Shown here piece by piece: positions 1 to 7,690 of a DNA stretch of 64,000 nucleotides. The notes under the pieces are model-generated. The model ran no database searches and had not been told where the DNA came from. It was given only the letters and a program-made list of their open reading frames with translations. The position numbers and the translations under genes are program-made. The stretch is from Venturia oleaginea. Taxonomy: Eukaryota; Ascomycota; Dothideomycetes; Venturiales; Venturiaceae. The stretch lies in NCBI GenBank assembly GCA_013176395.1, contig JABMLP010000004.1, positions 1 through 64,000 of the forward strand. Reading direction: 5' to 3'. Every line of letters begins with the position of its first letter. Within the stretch, counting starts at the first letter, position 1.

Positions 1-11
1 AATACCTCGGG

Positions 12-405
12 TCTATCTCCATCTCGCCACGCCTTCGGATCACGGTCATCTGGCACGTTTTATCTGTTGATTGGCCGGACGCAGGCCAGGGCACGTGAAT
101 TTTCATTGTGAGCGAGCAAGCCATTGAGCCCTGATCCATACAGGCTTCCTCAGCCACACGGGGCTTCAGCCACGGGGTAGGTCTCAGGATGGCATGCCCA
201 CGGCTCAATTGCTTCTCGATTGAAGGCAAATGAGGTGCCCTACTGCCCGCACGTATAAGACGTTGACTACAGGGTGTAGGCGGGTGGGAATCTAGATACA
301 AGACGAGCCTCAGAGGGCTCAGAAGTCGTGCGATATGCGAGATCGCCATGTTGTTGTTGTCGCTTGGTCGGACGAGGCCCTTGCTCCACCAGATAGACAC
401 TAGCA
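12..405 (+). repeat. 394-bp repeat, monomer 1
   Basis: This is the first complete unit. A minus-strand open frame of about 130 codons covers most of it, but 394 is not a multiple of 3, so the frame changes from unit to unit and coding is unlikely. An imperfect stem (GGTCGGACGAG / CTCCACC) lies just inside the right end. Confidence 0.85.
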
Positions 406-799
406 TCTATCTCCATCTCGCCACGCCTTCGGATCACGGTCATCTGGCACGTTTTATCTGTTGATTGGCCGGACGCAGGCCAGGGCACGTGAATTTTCAT
501 TGTGAGCGAGCAAGCCATTGAGCCCTGAGCCATACAGGCTTCCTCAGCCACACGGGGCTTCAGCCACGGGGTAGGTCTCAGGATGGCATGCCCACGGCTC
601 AATTGCTTCTCGATTGAAGGCAAATGAGGTGCCCTACTGCCCGCACGTATAAGACGTTGACTACAGGGTGTAGGCGGGTGGGAATCTAGATACAAGACGA
701 GCCTCAGAGGGCTCAGAAGTCGTGCGATATGCGAGATCGCCATGTTGTTGTTGTCGCTTGGTCGGACGAGGCCCTTGCTCCACCAGATAGACACTAGCA
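406..799 (+). repeat. 394-bp repeat, monomer 2
   Basis: Second complete unit, abutting monomer 1 exactly (…CACTAGCA then TCTATC…). It differs from monomer 1 by only scattered substitutions. Confidence 0.85.
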
Positions 800-1036
800 T
801 CTATCTCCATCTCGCCACGCCTTCGGATCACGGTCATCTGGCACGTTTTATCTGTTGATTGGCCGGACGCAGGCCAGGGCACGTGAATTTTCATTGTGAG
901 CGAGCAAGCCATTGAGCCCTGAGCCATACAGGCTTCCTCAGCCACACGGGGCTTCAGCCACGGGGTAGGTCTCAGGATGGCATGCCCACGGCTCAATTGC
1001 TTCTCGATTGAAGGCAAATGAGGTGCCCTACTGCCC
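800..1036 (+). repeat. 394-bp repeat, left part of monomer 3
   Basis: Unit positions 1-237. Identity with the other units stops after CTGCCC at 1036, where the DIRS-like element begins. Confidence 0.85.
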
Positions 1037-1192
1037 AGAAGCGAAGCGCCTGCGGCCCAGACAAACAAGAAGGAAACGAGGTGGGATAGGAGGCGAGTCT
1101 GTACGACATACTCGGTCCAGGGTAGAGGCGAGAAACACAGCGGTGTAGCGAAGCAGAGTATAGCTTTTGGCGATCGGGTGAACACAACGGTG

Positions 1193-2281
1193 TCATATCA
1201 GGAACAGGCGACTGATTGCAAGCTGCTGTTCGAACGAACGGGATATGTAACGGAGGAAAGCTTCGGAGGACCATCGACCCGCTGCCTTAAGCTCGAGCTC
1301 AGGCACTCCCTTCGCAGCTGCGTCCGTAGCAGCACCCCTGCGGAAGGAATGGCCTGTGTAGGACTTGTCGTCCAGCGAGGAGATAATACCAGTAGCGAGG
1401 AGGCGTCGGCGTAGTTGCATGTGTACAGCAGCGGCCGAACAATGCCCTTTGCCGATGTCGAAGAGAGGCGCCGAAAGCGGCTTCGGATCGTGCCTGAAAA
1501 GTCTTACCAGGGCGGCTACTGCACAGGTAGGTTTTCCCGTTGCGGCGATGGAGATGGGAACGCCCTGATTAGCGTAATCGGTCTTGCTACGCTTCAGGAA
1601 AATAGAGACCCCGTAAGGCTGATGGCTAGGCGTATGACGATGGAAGGCGATATCGCTCCGTAAGACGTGAGTATAGGAGAACAGCGGGTGCTCCCTATCT
1701 CTTCTAGTGTAAGCCAGCTCGCCAAGGCGGAAGAAACCAGCATAGGCCACCTTGAAGAGAGTGTCGAGATTGAGGTCGGCTCCGGTGGTCGGTTCCACAG
1801 CCGTCAGTCCCTCAAGGATGCGTACAGTAATAGGGAGCCTATTCTTGCGCTTCGGAGGCCTGAGGTTGAGAGCCCCCTGTCTTGCGCGTAGGAGCATCGG
1901 ATCAGCGAACGCGCTGATAGGGTATCCCAGGTCGATATGCTTTGAACGTACTGCGGAGAGGTAGCTGGCCGCTGTAGCGCCGGAAATGATGCCTTTCGCT
2001 CCTCCAGTAATGACACGCCTTGCCATCCATTCGCCGAGATTGAGGGGTTCTGCGGGATAGTCTACACAGCCCTCCAGCGTACAGAACCTCTCCCAGCTCT
2101 TGATACCCGCGCCGTACGTGTTGCGCGTGTTCTGGGCCAAGCCGTACCATAAGAGGGTAATATACTCATCAGAGAGGCCAAGGTTTCGCTCGCGAAGGGT
2201 ACGGAGGAAGAACCTATGAACTGTAGGGAGGAGCTCGCTATCGTAGGAAGTATACTCGAGGCTAGGTGCTGGACGAAGCAC
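1193..2281 (-). CDS. Tyrosine recombinase of DIRS-like element
   Basis: About 362 residues of a tyrosine recombinase, which would integrate the circular cDNA of a DIRS-type retroelement by site-specific recombination in the nucleus. Catalytic residues are recognisable: the first Arg in GFFRLGEL (about residue 185), candidate Lys at 230-232, HSFRR (His 311, Arg 314), a GRW motif near 336 and the nucleophile Tyr in FLRYIS (about 345). The listed start is a GTG; the frame stays open upstream to about 2370, so the true start may be further up or use a spliced leader. It is the last ORF of the element, separated from RT-RNase H by the tandem array. A Starship captain (DUF3435) was considered, but the adjacent RT of DIRS type makes the retroelement assignment better. 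Confidence 0.82.
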   Translation of the reverse strand: MLRPAPSLEYTSYDSELLPTVHRFFLRTLRERNLGLSDEYITLLWYGLAQNTRNTYGAGIKSWERFCTLEGCVDYPAEPLNLGEWMARRVITGGAKGIISGATAASYLSAVRSKHIDLGYPISAFADPMLLRARQGALNLRPPKRKNRLPITVRILEGLTAVEPTTGADLNLDTLFKVAYAGFFRLGELAYTRRDREHPLFSYTHVLRSDIAFHRHTPSHQPYGVSIFLKRSKTDYANQGVPISIAATGKPTCAVAALVRLFRHDPKPLSAPLFDIGKGHCSAAAVHMQLRRRLLATGIISSLDDKSYTGHSFRRGAATDAAAKGVPELELKAAGRWSSEAFLRYISRSFEQQLAISRLFLI

Positions 2282-2437
2282 GTTAGCAAGCTTTGTACGA
2301 GTACCGGAGTCCGACCAGGGTATCTGCCGAACGTCGGCGATAGCAGAGTAGCATGGCGCTTAAGCCGATGAGCCTGCAAAGAACGGCTGCCACGAACAGC
2401 GCGCCAAGCCCAAAGTTGCAATCCCCGGGATAGCAAG

Positions 2438-4330
2438 AATTCAACGGAACTGTAAGGACGATAGCGGAGAGCCCCATCGGAGGCAGAGCCAGACGATACG
2501 ATCGAAACTAGACTCGCGAGGGCGTCGGCCAGATGTACCTATAGAGATGGTCCCCAACGGAGGAATGCAACGGCAACGGCAACGGCCTCCATCTCTTAGG
2601 GTTGATAAACGCCGAACGATCGGACGGCTCAACAATAGTTCAACGGAACTGTAAGATCGAAAGCGGTGAGCCCCATCGGAGGCAGAGCCAGACGATACGA
2701 TCGAAACTAGACTCGCGAGGGCGTCGGCCAGATGTACCTATAGAGATGGTCCCCAACGGAGGAATGCAACGGCAACGGCAACGGCCTCCATCTCTTAGGG
2801 TTGATAAACGCCGAACGATCGGACGGCTCAACAATAGTTCAACGGAACTGTAAGATCGAAAGCGGTGAGCCCCATCGGAGGCAGAGCCAGACGATACGAT
2901 CGAAACTAGACTCGCGAGAGCGTCGGCCAGATGTACCTATAGAGATGGTCCCCAACGGAGGAATGCAACGGCAACGGCAACGCCCTCCATCTCTTTAGGG
3001 TTGATAAACGCCGAACGATCGGACGGTTCACCAATAGTTCAGCGGAACTGTGAGATCGAAAACGGTGAGCCCCATCGGAGGCAGAGCTAGACGATACGAT
3101 CGAAACTAGACTCGCGAGGGCGTCGGCCAGATGTACCTATAGAGATGGTCCCCAACGGAGGAATGCAACGGCAACGGCAACGGCCTCCATCTCTTTAGGG
3201 TTGATAAACGCCGAACGATCGGACGGTTCACCAATAGTTCAGCGGAACTGTGAGATCGAAAACGGTGAGCCCCATCGGAGGCAGAGCTAGACGATACGAT
3301 CGAAACTAGACTCGCGAGGGCGTCGGCCAGATGTACCTATAGAGATGGTCCCCAACGGAGGAATGCAACGGCAACGGCAACGGCCTCCATCTCTTTAGGG
3401 TTGATAAACGCCGAACGATCGGACGGTTCACCAATAGTTCAGCGGAACTGTGAGATCGAAAACGGTGAGCCCCATCGGAGGCAGAGCTAGACGATACGAT
3501 CGAAACTAGACTCGAGAGAGGGCGTCGGCCGGATGTACCTATAGAGATGGTCCCCAACGGAGGAATGCAACGGCAACGGCAACGGCCTCCATCTCTTTAG
3601 GGTTGATAAACGCCGAACGATCGGACGGTTCACCAATAGTTCAACGGAACTATAAGATCGAAAGCGGTGAGCCCCATCGGAGGCAGAGCTAGACGATACG
3701 ATCGAAACTAGACTCGCGAGGGCGTCGGCCAGATGTACCTATAGAGATGGTCCCCAACGGAGGAATGCAACGGCAACGGCAACGGCCTCCATCTCTTTAG
3801 GGTTGATAAACGCCGAATGATCGGACGGTTCACCAATAGTTCAACGGAACTGTAAGATCGAAAGCGGTGAGCCTCATCGGAGGCAGAGCTAGACGATAAG
3901 ATCGAAACTAGACTCGAGAGAGGGCGTCGGCCAGATGTACCTATAGAGATGGTCCCCAACGGAGGAATGCAACGGCAACGGCAACGGCCTCCATCTCTTT
4001 AGGGTTGATAAACGCCGAACGATCGGACGGTTCACCAATAGTTCAGCGGAACTGAGATCGAAAAAGGTGAGCCCCATCGGAGGCAGCTAGACGATACGAT
4101 CGAAAACTAGACTCGAGAGAGGGCGTCGGCCGGATATGCCTATAGAGATGGTCCCCAACGGAGGAATGCAACGGCAACGGCAACGGCCTCCATCTCTTTA
4201 GGGTTAATAAAGGCCGAACGATCGGACGGTTCAACAATAGTTCAGCGGAACTGTGAGATCGAAAGCGGTGAGCCCCATTGGGGGCAGAGCCAGGCGATAC
4301 GATCAAACTGGACTCGAGAGAGGGCATCGG
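2438..4330 (-). repeat. Nine-copy tandem array (199-202 bp) derived from RNase H sequence
   Basis: The marker TCCCCAACGG recurs at 2551, 2750, 2949, 3149, 3349, 3551, 3751, 3953 and 4152, a spacing of 199-202 bp. The parental sequence is in the RNase H end of the adjacent RT-RNase H ORF, with the same marker at 4515. Each unit joins two pieces of it (the segment around 4500-4600 and the C-terminal segment around 4242-4330) with about 163 bp between them deleted. On the minus strand the units keep pieces of coding sequence (INPKEMEAVAVAF, and the LADALSRV end with stop). The array lies between RT-RNase H and the recombinase. Confidence 0.88.
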
Positions 4331-5771
4331 CCAGGCCGTTAGCCGTAGATGGAAGCCAGCGGGCTTCGATAACAATATCGCAGGCAGCGGCCTGAGTAAC
4401 AATAGTGCGGAGATGGGTGTTGCTCTCACCACGAACAGCCTCCTTCGTCAACCCGGCCACGGCCGTAGAGTTGTCACAGTGGATAACGACCCGATTATGT
4501 GCCCAGAGAGACGGTCCCCAACGGAGGAATGCGACGGCAACAGCCTCCATCTCCTTAGGGTTGATAAACGCCGAACGATTGGACGGTTCAGCAATAAAAG
4601 CATGCTCGATTGCGATACTATTGGTGTAATCCCCCCAAGAGACATCGGTCTCAGAGGACTCGAAAAAGAAGCCGCCGAGGCTTTGTTGTCCGGAGGCATC
4701 AGTGAAAAGGTGGAAACAACGGCGCTTTCGATAATCGAAGAAGTAGACCCCGTTGGTTAGCTCGAGCGCATGGAGCCACCAGAGAAGGTCGTCTCGTACA
4801 CCGCTAGTCAGGGCTCGGCGAAAGTGCCGATTGACTTCTCCGTATGCTCCGCTCAGGTAGTCCCAGATCGATCGAGTGTAAACCCGGCCAAGGCGGATGA
4901 CGGCACTGGCCCAACTGAGCCGCCCGGCGAGGGACTTCGTATCCCGGAGCCGCGGCCTTGTCTCGGAGAGGTGATCACGGATAGCCTGGATCAAAGAATC
5001 TCTCTTCTCGTCGGAGAGACGCAGTTCCAAGCGTACCGTATCAACCAGAAGACCTAATATCTCGACGGCCGTGCCGACCACGTCTTTGGCATCCTTGCGA
5101 GGAATCCCAAGTCGATCGGTGGTCTTGATCCAGAGTTCCGAAACGCGGTCCGAAATTTCTTGAGACGTACACACAAACATAAAATCATCAAGGTAGTGCT
5201 CGATCGCGGTAGGGATACTGCGCGTGCCGGCCTGCTCGTCGAGAGCCCAATGGAGACCTTCCGCAAAGAGATTGAAGATAAATGGCGCAGTCCTGAGACC
5301 GAAAGGGAGGCAGAGTTCTTGATAATTGACGCCGTTGAGGCAAAACCCAAGATACCGGGACGAAATGAGATCCACAGGGATGTTGCGAAAAGCGTGCGCA
5401 ATGTCGCGTTTCATCAGAAGACAGCCCCGGCCTGTACGAAGGACGTGCTGAACAATTCTGTCGACTCTGGTGTACTGTAGCTTGCCAAACACGCGTGGAA
5501 TGGCGTCGTTGACTGAAGTTTGGGGCGGCCAAGAGAGGTCGTGGATCCGGCGTAAGGTTCCGTCTTGTTTTGGGACCATCCCAAGAGGAGCGATAAACAG
5601 GCCCGGGTCTGTAGAGATAGCCAATCGGCCGGCGGCCAGCTCCTTCGCAACGTAGCCCGTAGCTTCGGCTACGGTCGCCTCGTCGGAGAAGTAGTTGTTC
5701 GAAACGCCGCGTACGCGAATCGTATGAGGCTCGCGGATCCCGATGGAGGCGCCGTACGTGAGTCCGTACTG
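4242..5771 (-). CDS. Reverse transcriptase-RNase H of DIRS-like element
   Basis: Open minus-strand frame of about 509 codons with no internal stop; it opens right after a TAA at 5772-5774 and its first recognisable residues are QYGLTYGAS. The reverse transcriptase core shows the DIRS-style LPFGLRTAPFIFN motif and the catalytic HYLDDF block; the RNase H part shows HLFTDAS, a conserved Glu in NPKEMEA, HCDNS and a final LADALSRV. The protein would copy element RNA into cDNA and degrade the template. No ATG lies near the N-terminus, so translation may depend on the preceding gag frame by frameshift or splicing. The C-terminus ends inside the tandem array, whose first unit supplies the stop. Confidence 0.85.
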   Translation of the reverse strand, partial: QYGLTYGASIGIREPHTIRVRGVSNNYFSDEATVAEATGYVAKELAAGRLAISTDPGLFIAPLGMVPKQDGTLRRIHDLSWPPQTSVNDAIPRVFGKLQYTRVDRIVQHVLRTGRGCLLMKRDIAHAFRNIPVDLISSRYLGFCLNGVNYQELCLPFGLRTAPFIFNLFAEGLHWALDEQAGTRSIPTAIEHYLDDFMFVCTSQEISDRVSELWIKTTDRLGIPRKDAKDVVGTAVEILGLLVDTVRLELRLSDEKRDSLIQAIRDHLSETRPRLRDTKSLAGRLSWASAVIRLGRVYTRSIWDYLSGAYGEVNRHFRRALTSGVRDDLLWWLHALELTNGVYFFDYRKRRCFHLFTDASGQQSLGGFFFESSETDVSWGDYTNSIAIEHAFIAEPSNRSAFINPKEMEAVAVAFLRWGPSLWAHNRVVIHCDNSTAVAGLTKEAVRGESNTHLRTIVTQAAACDIVIEARWLPSTANGLADALSRVQFDRIAWLCPQWGSPLSISQFR

Positions 5772-6118
5772 TTATCCGGCTCAGTCGCCCCCGGACGACT
5801 GGTGCCATGCGGTAGTTCTAGTAAAGAGCCCTCCCTAATTTTTGCAAGGCGCGCCGCCGCTTCTTCGCGTTTGACCTGCATCTGGAGGTCGCGCTCCTCC
5901 TTTTCGCGGTCCATCCTTAGCCTGTGAGCCTCTACGGCGCGAGCCTCAGCGGCCTGGGCATTGTTGATCGCGACCGTGAAGATGACCTCTGGGTCTCGAA
6001 GACAATAGAGGGGGATCGGGTACGAGAGGAGCGAGTAGAGTGACCCGGTGGTAGGGATAAGTTGATAGGAACCGACGCGGTGATATCCTTCTTCGGAGGC
6101 ATAAAGAAAGCGGTATAA
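5669..6118 (-). pseudogene. Gag-like ORF remnant of DIRS-like element
   Basis: An open frame of about 149 codons runs from a TAG at 6116-6118 to 5669 and overlaps the start of RT-RNase H in another frame. It has a globular start (ASEEGYHRVGSYQLIP) and then a charged, probably coiled-coil stretch rich in Glu, Arg and Ala (MDREKEERDLQMQVKREE). Position and composition suit a DIRS gag C-terminus. A second open piece in another frame (about 6365-6140) with the string KYTAGLDDVLGIV probably represents the gag N-terminal part, so at least one frameshift or intron separates them. Function is inferred from position only; no zinc knuckle is visible. Confidence 0.5.
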
Positions 6119-6367
6119 CTATTTAAAATCGTTAGCAGGTCAGCTCTGTTAATAAGTACAGAGCCCTAGAGATGCCAAGGAGCTCTTTGGAAGGGATTTC
6201 TGATGCTGGTGCAATATAACGATGCCCAAGACGTCGTCGAGGCCAGCGGTGTACTTGAAAAGTCTGTCGAGAAGCGGTGAACGGCTAAGCGCGGCGCGCG
6301 CAGCGGCGGGAAAGACTCGTAGGACGATAAGGAGAATATCGGGATGAAGGACGAGTCCTACAACAAC

Positions 6368-6484
6368 AATCTAGATACAAGACGAGCCTCAGAGGGCTCA
6401 GAAGTCGTGCGATATGCGAGATCGCCATGTTGTTGTTGTCGCTTGGTCGGACGAGGCCCTTGCTCCACCAGATAGACACTAGCA
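6368..6484 (+). repeat. 394-bp repeat, right part of monomer 3
   Basis: Unit positions 278-394, ending CACTAGCA immediately before T, as at the other complete right ends. Confidence 0.8.
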
Positions 6485-6663
6485 TCAGTCACCACAGCCT
6501 ATTACGGGACGGTAGCTGGAAAGACGCAGCATACTCGTAGCCAAAGATTGTTTAGATTCAGTTAAAGAGTGAAGGTATCTACAAACAGAGAACCTCAATG
6601 AGGTTCTTTCTCTCTACTAGGCTCAATCAGGCTTAGGCTCTTAGCCTATACCAACCATGGGCC

Positions 6664-6849
6664 ATGCCCATAACACAGCCTGGCCCTACTCACGATCCAA
6701 AACAAACTGTCGACAAGCCACCAGATCAGCCACCACCTGGCTTGAGGTTCTTCGAAAAAAAAGGTCTTCTCTTCTACACAGACAGGAGGAACGGCCACGA
6801 GCGTTTGTGTATTCCTGCGCCATGCGAGGAAGACCGGGGCGGGTTCTAG
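6664..6849 (+). pseudogene. Ty3/Gypsy integrase N-terminal relic
   Basis: A 61-codon open frame contains FEKKGLLFYTDRRNGHERLC, the segment just upstream of the HHCC zinc finger in Gypsy-type integrases (…GLLYY…R.CIP). The zinc finger and everything downstream are missing, since the frame stops at 6849. It is a short fragment among other transposon debris. The family assignment rests on this one motif. Confidence 0.45.
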
Positions 6850-6870
6850 TATTTTAAAAAAACCCGCCCC
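6836..6870. repeat. Perfect 10-bp stem inverted repeat
   Basis: GGGGCGGGTT at 6836-6845 pairs with AACCCGCCCC at 6861-6870 around an AT-rich 15-base loop. It lies between the Gypsy relic and the pogo relic and may be a remnant of a terminal repeat; no function is evident. Confidence 0.6.
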
Positions 6871-6994
6871 GTTCGCCCCAACGGTTTGGAATCACATGAT
6901 TTTTATATAGTAACCTGTTAACGTACTCCACCACCCAACCGCTCTAAATCTGCCAAGACTTCTACCATTCCTCTCATGTGGTTATGTCTGAACA

Positions 6995-7690
6995 ACGAAA
7001 CGCACTGTTACTCCAACACGAAGGAGAATCCAGCTCGCACTCCAAGCCCTCCAAGCCGGCCAATTCCGAAGCCAACGGGCCGCCGCTCGTGTTTTTAACG
7101 TTAAACAGCGAATCCTCTCTGAGCGCGTTAAAGGAGTCCCATTTATCCTCGAAACACCACCAAATGGTCGGAAATTTACCCTTACCGAAGAGCAAACGCT
7201 TGTCCGATACATCCTTGACCTCGATTCGCGAGGATTTGCGCCCCGGCTTTGTGGGGTAGCAAATATGGCCGATAAACTGCTAGCTATACGCGGTGGAGAG
7301 CCAGTGGGCAAAAACTAGGCTGAGAGGTCCGTTACGCGCTCAGATGAGCTCAAGATGGCCTTCAACCGAGCCAAGGATAGGCAGAGGATACTACAGGAAG
7401 ATCCAGAGATTATTGGCGCGTGGTTCAAGCTTGTTGCAGATACCAAAGCCAAGTACGGCGTCCACGACGAGGATACACACAACTTTGACTAGATTGGCTT
7501 TCAGGTGGGTATTATTGGGTCAATGAAGGTCATTACAGCCTTCGAGAGACTTACAAGGCCGGAATGGGTTACGGTTATCCAGAGTATCTGCGCCGCTGGG
7601 TATGCAACCCCACCCTTCATTATCTATAGAGGACGCGTTCACATCTCTGCGTGGTATGATGAGGCAGACATACCGCGCAGTTGGAAGCTT
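6995..7690 (+). pseudogene. pogo/Fot-type transposase relic
   Basis: Reading from 6995 gives a pogo/Fot (Tc1-mariner superfamily) transposase N-terminal half: a Psq-like helix-turn-helix (RRIQLALQALQAGQFRSQ), a CENP-B/Tc5-type DNA-binding region (FTLTEEQTLVRYILDLDSRG) and the first part of the DDE domain (DTHNFD then IGFQ, later FIIYRGRVHISAWY). Two in-frame TAG codons interrupt it, after PVGKN and within the first catalytic block. The reading frame runs directly into Copia integrase sequence at about 7690, so the 3' half and the right terminal repeat are lost. It is non-functional. Confidence 0.8.

Larger units (their letters stand above)
1037..6367 (-). mobile_element. DIRS-like tyrosine-recombinase retroelement
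   Basis: Minus-strand order is gag-like ORF, RT-RNase H ORF, a 199-202 bp tandem array, then a tyrosine recombinase ORF. The combination of a reverse transcriptase with a tyrosine recombinase and no DDE integrase defines the DIRS order; the gag-RT-YR order resembles the PAT/Ngaro groups. No LTRs or split direct repeats were identified, and the ends simply abut pieces of the 394-bp repeat. The gag region is broken; RT-RH and YR are open. Confidence 0.8.
12..6484 (+). mobile_element. Tandem array of a 394-bp Helitron-like repeat, third unit interrupted
   Basis: Two complete 394-bp units (12-405, 406-799) are followed by a third unit in two parts (800-1036 = unit positions 1-237; 6368-6484 = unit positions 278-394). 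Each unit starts TCTATCTCC and ends GACACTAGCA, and units are joined with no spacer. A 5.3-kb DIRS-like element sits in the third unit, with about 40 unit bases missing at the junction. A lone 394-bp copy at 38290-38683 has an identifiable empty site, which defines the ends. The short motif TCTATCT at the left end recurs inverted about 9 bp inside the right end, like the offset terminal repeats of Helentron/Helitron2 elements. The base left of unit 1 is G, not the expected A. Assignment to rolling-circle elements is inference; no Rep/helicase is present here. Confidence 0.7.

Noticed and set aside
267..1185. Minus-strand ORFs of 174-177 codons over the 394-bp array
   Set aside because: They run across monomer junctions, the unit length is not a multiple of 3, and no protein motif is present; they are by-products of the repeat.
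1193..2281. Starship captain or Crypton recombinase
   Set aside because: A DIRS-type RT-RNase H and gag-like ORF lie in the same orientation next to it, so the recombinase belongs to the retroelement; no cargo or Starship end was seen.
2438..4330. CRISPR array
   Set aside because: Repeats are contiguous 200-bp units with no unique spacers, in a eukaryotic genome.
2602..4432. Repeated short ORFs (MLSRPIVRRLSTL…, MGTISIGTSGRRP…)
   Set aside because: They are shadows in the RNase H-derived tandem array and do not match a protein family.
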